The notes: a model not told the origin generated them from the letters alone. Positions 46,730 through 56,333 are shown, counted from the stretch's first letter. The stretch is DNA of 64,000 bases from CAZLFQ01 sp964625465 (GCA_964625465.1 CAZVFD010000005.1:1-64000), one strand, 5' to 3'. Translations and numbers: made by a program.

Positions 46730-46786
46730 TTCTTAACTCTTTTAGTGTATTTAATAAGATAGAGAGTATATTAGATATATATTTTT

Positions 46787-47311
46787 ATGAGCGCAATTAA
46801 AAGATTAGTTATATTCGCATCAATCTTATCTATTTTTGGTATTAGTGATGCAGTGGCAGGTAATAAGCAGGTTGGTGATTGGAAGATAGTGGCTGGGAAA
46901 CTAGAAGGTAAAAACTTCTGTTATGCATACACTACCCCATACAGAACCAAAGCATATGATGGTCAAAATAGAACTAGGCCTTATATCATTTTAGCTAACA
47001 AGGGAAAAAATTCTGTATCTCTAGGAGTTGATTCGGGATTTGTGATTGATGCCAAACAGGGTGTTACATTAAGCGCTAATGGAGAGATACATTTGTTAGA
47101 TGTAAAGCTGAATAAAAATGCTTGGACTTATACTGCGACTCAGGATGTATCTATAATCAACGATCTAGTTCAGAGTGATGGCAATGTTGAAATTAGATCG
47201 TATGATATGGATGGTAAAGCAGCAGTAGACTACTATTCGCTCAAAGGTATTTTACATGTACTGGGTGATTTAAAAACTAATTGCCAAGTAACCCAAACAG
47301 TTTCGAAATAG
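46787..47311 (+). CDS. Secreted protein, possibly IalB-like
   Basis: A 174-aa protein with a good signal peptide ending AVA (about residue 24). The mature part begins GNKQVGDWKIVAGKLEGKNFCYAY, followed by RPYIILANKGKNSVSLGVDSGF. This recalls the invasion-associated locus B family (Trp, Cys, then a beta-sandwich). Two cysteines (in NFCYAY and TNCQVT) could form a disulfide. Its end overlaps a small convergent gene by 35 nt. The family call is tentative. Confidence 0.6.
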   Translation: MSAIKRLVIFASILSIFGISDAVAGNKQVGDWKIVAGKLEGKNFCYAYTTPYRTKAYDGQNRTRPYIILANKGKNSVSLGVDSGFVIDAKQGVTLSANGEIHLLDVKLNKNAWTYTATQDVSIINDLVQSDGNVEIRSYDMDGKAAVDYYSLKGILHVLGDLKTNCQVTQTVSK

Positions 47312-47480
47312 AAGATTTTTGCCCTGCATCCTCAGCTAGATCTTTCGCATTAGGCAGTTTCGCGTTGGTAGTATTTTTTAAATTATCAAACTTAGCGCCT
47401 CTGCACGTGATATCCTTAAAGTTAGTTGGGGTATCCATTAAGTAGCTTTTGGTATTTAAAATTTCTTCTAATTTTGGCAT
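47277..47480 (-). CDS. Small protein with pentapeptide-like turns, perhaps a split-off tail
   Basis: A 67-aa protein starting at an ATG 1 nt after the stop of the pentapeptide-repeat gene. It contains two pentapeptide-like turns (ITCRGAKFDNL). It may be the frameshifted continuation of its neighbour, or a small coupled gene. The overlap with the convergent gene is 35 nt. No clear ribosome site beyond coupling. Confidence 0.45.
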   Translation of the reverse strand: MPKLEEILNTKSYLMDTPTNFKDITCRGAKFDNLKNTTNAKLPNAKDLAEDAGQKSSISKLFGLLGN

Positions 47481-47481
47481 C

Positions 47482-48234
47482 TTATACCTCTGATCCAGTT
47501 AGAATTGCGTGGTCAAAATTTGAGCCAGTAAAATCTGTATGACAAAGTTTGGATTCTGAAAGATCGGCATTTTCAAAAACAGTATTCCTTGCGTAGGCGC
47601 CAACCATTTTAACATTTTTCATATTGCATCCTTTGAAACTTGCTCCATCTAGTCTTGCACCAGAGAGCTCGGCTTTTTCGAAGTTTGCACCATCGAAATT
47701 TACGCCTTCAAGGTCAAAATATTCGAAGCCAGAGATCCCTAAAGATGGCTCATTTACAACGCCTCCTCGCAAATCTTGGTGACTTAAATCAACATTTTTT
47801 AAACTAACACGGCCAATTTTTGCATCATCTACAACCGATAGTATGGCGGTACGATCTAATTTTACATTTGTTAAATCAACTCCGTCAAAATCTACTCCAT
47901 GCAAGTCTACACCCACCAGAGAAATGCCTCTAATATCAATGCCTTTTAAGTTAAATAACCCTTTCTTGGCCATACCACTTAGGTAAATAAAGCCCTCTTT
48001 GTCTACTTTGGTTGCCAGAAAATTCGCCCAAGATAAGTCATACCTGGTGAGGTCTATTCCTCTTAGATCTTGTCCCGTAAAAGATGCATTCGCGAAATTT
48101 AATTTACCTTCGCGAGTAAAATTCTTTCTGTTCGACCTAAAATATGCATCACCATCTATTAGAGTGTTGCGGTCTATTGAGTTGTTATTTGCTTGCAATA
48201 ACCAATCTTTGAGTAATACTTCCTGTTCTTGCAT
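47482..48234 (-). CDS. Pentapeptide-repeat protein
   Basis: A 250-aa right-handed beta-helix protein: runs of A(D/N)LXX-type repeats from about residue 45 to the end (LRGIDLTRYDLSWANF, GVDLHGVDFDGVDLTNVKLD, GANFEKAELSGARLDGASF). There is no signal or membrane segment, so it is cytoplasmic or exported unconventionally. Some relatives mimic DNA and protect gyrase; no function can be assigned here. tRNA-Arg lies 110 nt upstream on the same strand. Confidence 0.85.
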   Translation of the reverse strand: MQEQEVLLKDWLLQANNNSIDRNTLIDGDAYFRSNRKNFTREGKLNFANASFTGQDLRGIDLTRYDLSWANFLATKVDKEGFIYLSGMAKKGLFNLKGIDIRGISLVGVDLHGVDFDGVDLTNVKLDRTAILSVVDDAKIGRVSLKNVDLSHQDLRGGVVNEPSLGISGFEYFDLEGVNFDGANFEKAELSGARLDGASFKGCNMKNVKMVGAYARNTVFENADLSESKLCHTDFTGSNFDHAILTGSEV

Positions 48235-48344
48235 TGCTTTGGCTAAAAGAGTTGACTACATTTAAAGTAGCTTGAATTTGCATTGGTTGCAACTTTGATG
48301 AGTAACTTGCTGAAATAACTGAAGTTGCTGGCGGATATATGAGG

Positions 48345-48421
48345 TGGCGTGCCCTGAAGGATTCGAACCTTCGACCCACAGCTTAGAAGGCTGTTGCTCT
48401 GTCCAGCTGAGCTAAGGGCAC
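48345..48421 (-). tRNA. tRNA-Arg (TCT)
   Basis: A 77-nt tRNA. Acceptor stem GTGCCCT / AGGGCAC, discriminator G, encoded CCA. The anticodon loop CTTCTAA between ACAGC and GCTGT gives TCT. Reads AGA/AGG. Confidence 0.95.
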
Positions 48422-48547
48422 ATGATTTCTGTGATGTTGGAATATACTAAGTGTCGCAGTATATGTCAACTTTCTATTTGACAAGGCTTGATAATTGTAT
48501 ATATCTTGAATCTTCTCATCCTATAACTTAGTTTAATCTCGGCTTTT

Positions 48548-49807
48548 ATGAAGATATTGAAATATTGGCAGGACTTGAAGTTATGGCAAAAGGTTCTTAT
48601 CGGAGCTTTGCTAGGGATTTTTGTTGGCGATTATTATGGTGAAGCAGCTATAGTGCTTAAACCTATCGGGGATGTTTTTCTTAATATGATAAAAATGGTG
48701 GTGGTTCCACTGATTTTCTTTTCTATACTTAATGGCGTGGCCAGTATAAATGATGCTAATACCTTCAGTCGTATGGGATCTAAAGCGTTGGTCGCATACA
48801 CATTCACAACGGTTTTTGCAGTTTTGATCGGGTTAACATTTGCAAATATATTTGAACCAGGTGTGGGACTTAATATTGATTTAGGTGCATCCCCAATAAG
48901 TGATGCTGAGCCCAAGGGTTTGGGATCTATATTGATGGACATAATTCCTGTAAACCCAATTGATTCAATGGCGCGTGGTAATACTATTCACGTTGTAGTA
49001 TTTGCTTTTTTCTGTGGCTTTGCCCTAATACTAATTGGTGATAAAGGAAGAGAAGTTAAAGATTTTGTAATTTCGGCGACTCACTTAGTGTTCAAAATGA
49101 TTGAGTTGGTAATCAAGCTTACACCATACGGAGTTTTTGCAATAATGGCATGGGTTGTGGGTCAGTATGGGCTGGATGTTATGCTAATGCTTGGCAAATT
49201 TGTGTTAGTTGTAGTGGGAGCACTTTTTGTGCAGTACTTGCTATTTGGGGTAATGCTACTAGTTTTTGCGCGTCTAAATCCAATACCTTTTTATGTCAAA
49301 ATGATTGAGACACAAACTCTTGCTTTAGCAACGGTAAGCAGTAAAGCGACTCTACCAGTGGCGATGCGCGAGTTGGTGCAAAAAGTTGGTGTGTCTAGAC
49401 AAGCATCTTCATTTATATTACCTCTTGGTGCTTCAATGAATATGGATGGGGTTGCCATCTATCTTGGTATCTGTACAGTTTTCTTTGCACAGATATTTGG
49501 CATTGATCTGACTTTCCCCCAATATTTAATAATTATTATGACCTCAACCATTGGTTCGATTGGAGCTGCAGGATTCCCAGGTGGATCCATGGTTATGATG
49601 GGAATGGTTTTGAGCTCGGTTGGTATACCACTTGAAGGTATTTCTTTGATACTTGGTGTTGATAGATTCTTGGAAATGCTTCGTACAGTAATTAATATCA
49701 CAGGTGACTGTGCTGTGACTGTGATAGTAGATAGTTGGGAGAACACCCTAAATAGAAACGTCTATCTCTCAAAAGATGAAGAGGATGAGGAAAGCTCTGC
49801 CGCATAA
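48548..49807 (+). CDS. Dicarboxylate/amino acid:cation symporter (GltP/DctA family)
   Basis: A 419-aa inner-membrane carrier with eight main hydrophobic segments and two re-entrant loops. The serine-rich loop VSSKATLPVAMRE and the binding segments SMNMDGVAIYLGI and SIGAAGFPGG identify the family, which takes up glutamate, aspartate or C4-dicarboxylates with H+ or Na+. It can supply carbon for gluconeogenesis. Its last 46 nt overlap the convergent orphan gene. Confidence 0.92.
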   Translation: MKILKYWQDLKLWQKVLIGALLGIFVGDYYGEAAIVLKPIGDVFLNMIKMVVVPLIFFSILNGVASINDANTFSRMGSKALVAYTFTTVFAVLIGLTFANIFEPGVGLNIDLGASPISDAEPKGLGSILMDIIPVNPIDSMARGNTIHVVVFAFFCGFALILIGDKGREVKDFVISATHLVFKMIELVIKLTPYGVFAIMAWVVGQYGLDVMLMLGKFVLVVVGALFVQYLLFGVMLLVFARLNPIPFYVKMIETQTLALATVSSKATLPVAMRELVQKVGVSRQASSFILPLGASMNMDGVAIYLGICTVFFAQIFGIDLTFPQYLIIIMTSTIGSIGAAGFPGGSMVMMGMVLSSVGIPLEGISLILGVDRFLEMLRTVINITGDCAVTVIVDSWENTLNRNVYLSKDEEDEESSAA

Positions 49808-51150
49808 CTCTCTGTACTCAATGAGTTGGTGCGGGGTGGAGGTTCTGGGTTAGTAAGATTTTGTCTAAGCAACTTTATTTCTCTATGAAAAGCCATTCTT
49901 TGTGATGGTGAAGCATCGACATGACCTTTGGGGAACAACCTATCGTCTAGATGCATATTTATCAAACTTAGAATATTGCTCCTGTAATTATGTAAAAACC
50001 ATTCGCCTTGACTATATAACGCGCTAAAAGTCTCAAAATGATTTGTGTATAATAAATTGGTATGTCTCACGCCAATAGCATCTATCAGTCGAATTGTAGC
50101 TGGTGAGGTGAAGTATAGGCGCTTAGTTTCATCAGCCTGACCAAGAATTTTAGAATATTCTTCTCCAAATTCTGCTACATATTTCTCAACTTCGTTGCCA
50201 ACGAATTTTCTAAAATACTGGGGATTTCTCTTTATTATATTGATGATTCCAATTTTGTCTAAATTTAAAGAGTCTAACTCTATGCTCTTGGCAATTTTTA
50301 CAGTTAAAGAAAGCTCTTGAGGAGATAAGGATGCGAATGCTAGCAGTTCTTCTTTAGAGTCAATTCCATATATTATTATCGCAAATGCATTTCCTTGGCC
50401 AAATTTTTTAAAAATACTAACAGCGTTCTGCAAAGGGATGTTTTTTCGGTCAATGGCTGCCATTACATCTGTGTTGCCTAAAAACTCGAGAACATCTTTT
50501 GATTGGGCTTTGATCCAAGGTAAGTCACACTTTTTATTATATAACGTATAAATTCCAGACGGGCCTAAAATGAATTGTCTCTGAAACTCTTCAAGAGAAG
50601 TTAAATCGGCGTAATTACAGACCCCAAACATTAAACGATCTATAAGCGAATTCCTTTGTTCTGATGAAGGTAGTTTATAAAGCTCTAATATAAGAGTTGG
50701 ATTAACTACTATGGTTTCATTGGCTTCACTTTCTATTTTGTCTTCTAGATCAACAAGCTTTTGCGCTAGAGTTAAAATAACCTCATTGTATATCCCAGCA
50801 ATTTTAAGAAGTTCGCGGGTTGGTTTTGGATCTGTGTATCCTTCAATATCATCTAAATCTGGGTTTTCTAAATCGCTATAATTTAAATCAAGAACATAGT
50901 CATTGTTTTTTACGCTATCTAAAATTTCTTGTTTTAAGTCATTGTTGTTGGAACGTAATTTATTTACAAGCTCATCTCTTATCAAAACTACGCCGTCTTC
51001 TCCGCCTAATGTGGATATGTGGTTAATATTAAATTCGATTTTTAAAAGATTCTCATAGATTTCAGCTTTGAATTTTTTCGCAGCATCAAGGGTGTTTTGA
51101 GTCTCATTAGACTCCTCTATAAAAACTGGTGGGTCAGATCTCAGTAACAT
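49762..51150 (-). CDS. Large orphan protein, unknown
   Basis: A 462-aa soluble protein, mostly helical, with no signal peptide or membrane segment. No domain is recognised. Leu/Asn-rich helical units recur through the middle (for example LEEFQRQFIL, LSPQELSLTVKIAKS). The last 30 residues are a low-complexity Pro/Ser tail (PEPPPRTNSL, then a run of six Ser). A start at 51174 exists, but the ATG at 51150 has a GGGGAAAG site. It could be a lineage-specific effector; that is conjecture. Confidence 0.55.
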   Translation of the reverse strand: MLLRSDPPVFIEESNETQNTLDAAKKFKAEIYENLLKIEFNINHISTLGGEDGVVLIRDELVNKLRSNNNDLKQEILDSVKNNDYVLDLNYSDLENPDLDDIEGYTDPKPTRELLKIAGIYNEVILTLAQKLVDLEDKIESEANETIVVNPTLILELYKLPSSEQRNSLIDRLMFGVCNYADLTSLEEFQRQFILGPSGIYTLYNKKCDLPWIKAQSKDVLEFLGNTDVMAAIDRKNIPLQNAVSIFKKFGQGNAFAIIIYGIDSKEELLAFASLSPQELSLTVKIAKSIELDSLNLDKIGIINIIKRNPQYFRKFVGNEVEKYVAEFGEEYSKILGQADETKRLYFTSPATIRLIDAIGVRHTNLLYTNHFETFSALYSQGEWFLHNYRSNILSLINMHLDDRLFPKGHVDASPSQRMAFHREIKLLRQNLTNPEPPPRTNSLSTESYAAELSSSSSSFER

Positions 51151-51204
51151 TACTTTCCCCAAAATCCCATACATAGAAATGTTATTAACAATATAACATT
51201 TTGT

Positions 51205-52128
51205 CTATGATATTAAATTTACCCCTTTGGGTATTGGAAATCCTCTGAGGAAAGCGTCGGCATAAATCATTTTTTTACCTTCTCTTTGTAATAAGGTAGG
51301 GGTGAGGATTCCAGCCCCACATGCTATAGATAAATTGTCATCAATAACCAAGCCGGCATTATGTTGGGAGTTAACATTTGAAAATTTGGCGGAAATGATT
51401 TTTATGATTTCGCCGTTATACTTAAAATAAGCCCCAGGTCTTGGGCTAAAAGTTCTTATTTGATTGTATATCTCTTCAGCAGACTTATACCAATTTATTG
51501 CTTCTAAATCTCTGGTTATTTTAGTGGCGTAAATTAATCCTTCTTCGCTTTGTTTTGTCCTTTTAGTTTCTCCTCTTTCAATTTGCTCAAGTGTTTGCAA
51601 AACAAGTCTTGCTCCAATTTCTGATGTTTTATCATGTAATTCTTTTGCTGTCATTTCTTGTGAAATTATCAAGTCTTCCTGCAGAATAATGTCGCCAGTG
51701 TCCATACCTTCGTCCATTTGCATGACACACACGGCAGTTCCTTTGTCCCCCGCTAGTATAGTATGCTGGATAGGTGCAGCACCTCTCCATCTAGGGAGTT
51801 TTGATGGGTGTACATTTATACAACCAAACTTAGGCGCTTCTAAAATGTCTTTTCTTAGAATCAATCCATAGGCAACAACCACCGCAATGTCCGCTTGTAG
51901 TGAATGAAATTGCTCAACATTTCTTGGCTCTTTAAAAGTTGTAGGAGTGAATAAAGGCAAATTATTTTGTTCTGCAATTTCGTGAATCTTAGATTTAACC
52001 TCTTGGTATCCTCTGCCTGCAGGTTTAGGTGGTTTGGTGTAAACACCCACAATTTCATGCTTAGAATTAATTAGAGATTGGAGAGTCGGTACTGCAAAAT
52101 CTGGTGTACCCATGAATATTATTTTCAT
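51205..52128 (-). CDS. fmt: Methionyl-tRNA formyltransferase
   Basis: Formylates initiator Met-tRNA. MKIIFMGTPDFAVPTLQSL is the start, and the formyl-folate site is NVHPSKLPRWRGAAPIQHT. MQMDEGMDTGDI is the catalytic Asp region. The C-terminal OB-like domain is present (about 205-307). At 307 aa it is normal. No def gene is adjacent. Confidence 0.95.
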   Translation of the reverse strand: MKIIFMGTPDFAVPTLQSLINSKHEIVGVYTKPPKPAGRGYQEVKSKIHEIAEQNNLPLFTPTTFKEPRNVEQFHSLQADIAVVVAYGLILRKDILEAPKFGCINVHPSKLPRWRGAAPIQHTILAGDKGTAVCVMQMDEGMDTGDIILQEDLIISQEMTAKELHDKTSEIGARLVLQTLEQIERGETKRTKQSEEGLIYATKITRDLEAINWYKSAEEIYNQIRTFSPRPGAYFKYNGEIIKIISAKFSNVNSQHNAGLVIDDNLSIACGAGILTPTLLQREGKKMIYADAFLRGFPIPKGVNLIS

Positions 52129-52185
52129 ACTTTTTTACATCGAACATATAGATAAAAACCAATAACTTCAAGAAGAGTACTTTGG

Positions 52186-52734
52186 TTATTTATTGGAGGT
52201 GTTGTTGTCCAAAATATTTAGCATATTTTTAAAAGTATTAGTGAGTCTTGTTAGTACGATTTTTATATCATCTGCATAAGTCACTTTTGAAGTTATATAA
52301 AACAACTCAAGTTTTTCATGGATGAAGTTAAATCTGTGGTATAAAAGCGTCATAAAATCTTTGGCATCCATATCGTGAATTACAGAGAAACCCTGGGTAA
52401 ATTCTTCGACAATCTCACGCATTTTATTTACAGATAATGTTAGCTCGTAGTGATGTTTTTTGGATTCTTCTTTAGTTTTGAAATTTGATACATTCTTCTT
52501 TTTGTTAAATTGCTCCATATTCTTTTTAGATTCTTCGAGAAGGCTGGAAAGCTTTTCAACTGCTTTTATATAAATTTTTATACCATCTGCTGGAGTAAGG
52601 GAGCTTTGGTTCGCTGGTTTTATATTTGCGTAATTAATGTTTTTATCTATAGATGCCAAACTATGCATCATCATTACAGAGTTAGTATCTACTACCAAAC
52701 CTTGATTTACTAACTTAATTTTGTCTTTAGACAT
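52186..52734 (-). CDS. FliS-like flagellin chaperone candidate
   Basis: A 182-aa, nearly all-helical protein 2 nt downstream of fliD, the usual place of fliS. A segment like the FliS start (TPADGIKIYIKAVEKLSSLLEE) and a late LLYHRFNFIHEKLELFYITS (compare LYDYMxxRLxxAN) support this. It is longer than FliS (about 130 aa) and has a Lys/Asn-rich insert at about 70-100. Identified by position and layout, not by strong motif. Confidence 0.5.
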   Translation of the reverse strand: MSKDKIKLVNQGLVVDTNSVMMMHSLASIDKNINYANIKPANQSSLTPADGIKIYIKAVEKLSSLLEESKKNMEQFNKKKNVSNFKTKEESKKHHYELTLSVNKMREIVEEFTQGFSVIHDMDAKDFMTLLYHRFNFIHEKLELFYITSKVTYADDIKIVLTRLTNTFKNMLNILDNNTSNK

Positions 52735-52736
52735 AC

Positions 52737-54533
52737 CTACCTCTTACTCCACGCATTCATTGTTTCTCTTAACATTTCTTGAAGTCCCCCTTCCTTGATA
52801 TTTCGAGCTTCCGCAGCGGCATATTTTGCTATTTGTGCTTCTTTCTCTGTTTCTATTCTAGTTTTTTTTGTATCTATTCTTGCCGAGGTTGTTTTTATTG
52901 CTTCTTGAATTCCGGCTATTTCTACATCTATTCCATCTATACTATTTGGTGTACCTGTTGAGTCTGAATAAGCCTTTTTCAGTACTAAATCTAATGCGTT
53001 GTACATTTTATCCATTACTCCTTGGCTTGCCACAATATCAGTTGTTTCGTTATTGCCTGCGCCTGTGTATTGGAATTCAAATCCTTCAAAAGGAGTACCA
53101 TCAGGGCCAGAGATAAATCCCCCTTTGGTTAAATCATTGCTGTCGTTAGGGGTGAATGTCGCGTTAATAGTAGTCGCACCATAAGTTATTTTAGCCCGCT
53201 CATTTGCTGCTCGATTTACATCGACATTAACTGAGAAGGTAGTATTTGTAGCGATGCTATTTGATCTTTTTGTCACTAAGTAATTCGAAGAAGTGGAAGT
53301 GTATTGAAACTCTAAAAGTTTTCTCAGTTTATCGAAGTTAGTATGAATTACGTCGCTTAATTTTGTGCCATCTACTTGTAACGAGTTCATTAAACTTGGG
53401 TTGGCTATAGTCATCTCTGCTTTTGGAAAGCTAATGCCAATACTCCATAAAGATTCAAATAAACCGTTATTTCCAACTGTGGTAGATAATCGACTAATTA
53501 TTTCTGTTCTAGTACTTGTTAGAAATGCACAATCTCTAATTTTGGCTGAGTCTAGATATTTACCTTCCCCATCACGAGCTTGCTGCTCAGCTGCATAAGA
53601 TATAAAACTATTGTACTTCTCGACAAAATTCACAATAGAATCTGCAGCAACGTTTTTGTCATAATCAATATCCACAGTTACATTATCTGCTGTTTGATTG
53701 TAAATTTTGATTGTTAATCCGTTAATATAGTCGGTGATAGTGTTTGTTGGTCTAGAAACGGTAATGTTGTTATTTATAGTAATTTGTGCATCCGCTGCAC
53801 TTTGCACAGTTGTATTTACTTGGCTTAGTGTATCATTAAGCACGGTGTTTGTATCAGTGATGGCAAATGCGTTCGACAGTCCTGTTTCAGAAGATTTTAA
53901 TTGTATTCTATACTGCCCAACGCTTGGTTGAATAATGGTTGCTGAAACTTTTGTAGTACCACTCACTGCATTTATTTTAGAGGTAATATTCGCTAATGAA
54001 TCCCCTGCGACCAAGGAAATGTCTGTGCCATTAATCTGAAATGTTCCAGCTGTAAACCTGCCATTCGTATGAATACCAGAAATGTCAGTTATTGAAGAGG
54101 TTGTGTCGGAAAAGTAAGTTGTTTGTTGGATCTTAGTTTTCGCAACGGAATTGACTCTGACGCTAAATATTTGCGCATCAACTGAGCTAGAAGCGCTAAT
54201 ATCTAAGTAATTTACAGGATTATCAATTGTGTCACTAGACATTACTACCTTTTTTGCTGAAAGTAAGTTAGACGAATTTGATGAGCTATATCCAGGCACT
54301 GATCTAAGGGCATCGGCAGATGTTTGTAAGTCTTGGAGATAGGTTCTAAGTTTTGTTAGAGTGCCAACTTTTTCATTACTAAACTTTACTTGATCCTCCA
54401 TTTTTTTAACAGGGATCATCTTGGTTTCAACAAAAGCTTTTATAATTTCATCGCTATCTATTCCGGTAGCGATACCACTCATTCGTGTTCTACCGTCTCC
54501 GCTTACTAATTTTCCAAGGCTCCCAACTGGCAT
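52737..54533 (-). CDS. fliD: Flagellar filament cap protein FliD
   Basis: Cap at the filament tip that folds flagellin. The N-terminal FliD_N is clear (GIATGIDSDEIIKAFVETKMIPVKKMEDQV), and the C-terminal FliD_C ends with a coiled coil (about 560-595). The middle beta domains are Ser/Thr/Asn-rich. At 598 aa it is longer than E. coli FliD. It has no signal peptide, as expected for type III export. Confidence 0.88.
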   Translation of the reverse strand: MPVGSLGKLVSGDGRTRMSGIATGIDSDEIIKAFVETKMIPVKKMEDQVKFSNEKVGTLTKLRTYLQDLQTSADALRSVPGYSSSNSSNLLSAKKVVMSSDTIDNPVNYLDISASSSVDAQIFSVRVNSVAKTKIQQTTYFSDTTSSITDISGIHTNGRFTAGTFQINGTDISLVAGDSLANITSKINAVSGTTKVSATIIQPSVGQYRIQLKSSETGLSNAFAITDTNTVLNDTLSQVNTTVQSAADAQITINNNITVSRPTNTITDYINGLTIKIYNQTADNVTVDIDYDKNVAADSIVNFVEKYNSFISYAAEQQARDGEGKYLDSAKIRDCAFLTSTRTEIISRLSTTVGNNGLFESLWSIGISFPKAEMTIANPSLMNSLQVDGTKLSDVIHTNFDKLRKLLEFQYTSTSSNYLVTKRSNSIATNTTFSVNVDVNRAANERAKITYGATTINATFTPNDSNDLTKGGFISGPDGTPFEGFEFQYTGAGNNETTDIVASQGVMDKMYNALDLVLKKAYSDSTGTPNSIDGIDVEIAGIQEAIKTTSARIDTKKTRIETEKEAQIAKYAAAEARNIKEGGLQEMLRETMNAWSKR

Positions 54534-54576
54534 TTGTAAAACTTCATTAATATATAGTGATTAATAATAGCAATAA

Positions 54577-55578
54577 TTATGCCACTTTGCACTGTCCGCA
54601 CTGACTAAAATCACATTTGCGGTTTTGAGCGACAGTAACTTGATCTTTGAGGCACTTAATGAAGTTCTTATGGGTGGTGATTGCAGGAACGCGATAGTAC
54701 CATTTTAGGCCTAATTTCTCTGCGAGGTGCTTATACTCTATATCAAGCTCTACTAATGTTTCAGAGTGCTCAGATACAAAAGCTATAGGCGTTATCACCA
54801 AGGGTATTTGGGCTTTAGCAGCCTTTTTAATTTCTTCTTCAGTCGATGGCCCAAGCCACTCGAGTGGTCCTACTTTGCTTTGGTAACAAACCAGATAATC
54901 TAAATTGTCTATCCCAAGTCTCTTTACAATTTTTTCAACAGATTTGGTGATTTGAAATTCATAAGGATCGCCAGCATCAACCCGGTTTTTTGGAATGCCA
55001 TGTGCTGAAAATAATATTCTAGGATTGCCGTTTTTTTCGGCCTGCTTATACATTGTCAGTATGCTCTGAGAATGCGCTTCGATAAAGCTTTCATTGTCAT
55101 AATAGCAGCAAACGGATTTGATAGGTGTATTGTTAAAAGTACTACCTACATTGTCTGTCCAAAACTTAAAGCCACTTGCTGTTGTTGTTGTTGAAAATTG
55201 CGGATAGAGAGGTAAAAGTACTATTTCTTTAGGGTTATATTCCTGTATTTCTTTGATTGTATCTTGAATGAAAGGCTTCCAATATCTCATAAAAAAGAAA
55301 ACTTTATATTCGCCACCAAGCTCGTTTTGCAAAGCGGTAACTTGAGCTTGTGTCTCTTCTATAATAGGGGATTTTCCTCCCATAAGCTTATATATTTCAG
55401 ATGCTTTTTTTGTTCTTCTTGAGGATATAAACTTTGCTAATATATATCTGAATGGGTTTGGTAAGTTAATGATTGCTGGATCATAGAACAAATTAAACAA
55501 AAAAGGCTTAACGGATTCTAGGTTATCAGGCCCCCCTAAGTTAAATAACACTACTGCGGTTCTTTTAGATTCGCTCAT
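54577..55578 (-). CDS. hemH: Ferrochelatase, with a C-terminal cysteine cluster
   Basis: Inserts iron into protoporphyrin IX. LFNLGGPDNLESVKPFLFNLFYDP is the start, LPLYPQFS follows, and the metal-site His is in LFSAHGIPKN. EHSETLVELDIEYK carries the catalytic Glu. The last 30 residues hold four cysteines (FIKC, then CDFSQCGQC), as in ferrochelatases with a [2Fe-2S] cluster. At 333 aa it is normal. Confidence 0.93.
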   Translation of the reverse strand: MSESKRTAVVLFNLGGPDNLESVKPFLFNLFYDPAIINLPNPFRYILAKFISSRRTKKASEIYKLMGGKSPIIEETQAQVTALQNELGGEYKVFFFMRYWKPFIQDTIKEIQEYNPKEIVLLPLYPQFSTTTTASGFKFWTDNVGSTFNNTPIKSVCCYYDNESFIEAHSQSILTMYKQAEKNGNPRILFSAHGIPKNRVDAGDPYEFQITKSVEKIVKRLGIDNLDYLVCYQSKVGPLEWLGPSTEEEIKKAAKAQIPLVITPIAFVSEHSETLVELDIEYKHLAEKLGLKWYYRVPAITTHKNFIKCLKDQVTVAQNRKCDFSQCGQCKVA

Positions 55579-55649
55579 TTATCAATATTTTCTTGAGTTT
55601 TTCGCAAAAGGATTGTACACACTTATGTAAACTTTTCTATATTTTTAAA

Positions 55650-56171
55650 ATGCAAAAGAAATTTTTTATCGGTCTTGTTGGGTTGCTTGTACTATCAGGG
55701 TGTGAGAGTTATGATATTAAATCTAATTTAGGACTTAAAAAACCAGCTCCAGATGAGTTTATGGTTATTTCAAATCCGCCGCTAAGCACTCCCCCAGAAT
55801 TCAAGTTGCAGCAGCCTGGCACAAGCCCTGAAGTAGCAAGTCCAGTGACTCAAATTGAACAAAAAAATGAAGTTAAGTCTCGTAAATCATTGCCAGAAGA
55901 TGAAAATTTTCTAAAAGAATTCGAGAGATCGCATACAAAATCACAAGTTCAGAAGACTGTTGATGCTGAGTTGGGTCAAAACAAAAAAGCTAAAGGTGAT
56001 AGGGGAGTTATCCGTAAAACTGTTGCGAAGTTAAATGAAGACAACGATCCGTATATTAATCCAGTAGCTGAGAAGCAAAGACTTAAAGAGAATGCTGAGA
56101 GCGGCAAAGCCATAAACGAAGGCACAGTCAAAATGCAGAGCAAATCCACGTTGGAAAGAATTTTTAATTAA
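55650..56171 (+). CDS. BamF-type (DUF3035) lipoprotein
   Basis: A 173-aa outer-membrane lipoprotein. The lipobox is LSGC (Cys18). The conserved DUF3035 stretch KKPAPDEFMVISNPPLSTPP follows at about residues 29-48. In Caulobacter the BamF subunit of the outer-membrane assembly complex has this motif; the link is from memory and not certain. The rest is polar and Lys/Glu-rich. The ATG at 55650 is preferred over an upstream frame at 55593. Confidence 0.7.
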   Translation: MQKKFFIGLVGLLVLSGCESYDIKSNLGLKKPAPDEFMVISNPPLSTPPEFKLQQPGTSPEVASPVTQIEQKNEVKSRKSLPEDENFLKEFERSHTKSQVQKTVDAELGQNKKAKGDRGVIRKTVAKLNEDNDPYINPVAEKQRLKENAESGKAINEGTVKMQSKSTLERIFN

Positions 56172-56236
56172 TAAAGTTCAGGTAACGCTTGCAATTTAAG
56201 TGGTTTTATAATAAAACCCTTTTACCTAGTGGTAGG

Positions 56237-56313
56237 CGGAGCATAGCGCAGCCTGGTAGCGCACCTGTTTTGGGTACAGGGGGTCGGGAGTTCAAATCTC
56301 TCTGCTCCGACCA
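56237..56313 (+). tRNA. tRNA-Pro (TGG)
   Basis: A 77-nt tRNA. Acceptor stem CGGAGCA / TGCTCCG, discriminator A, encoded CCA. The anticodon loop TTTGGGT between CCTGT and ACAGG gives TGG. It ends 20 nt before the next start codon. Confidence 0.95.
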
Positions 56314-56333
56314 CTTGAATAGCTAGATATATT

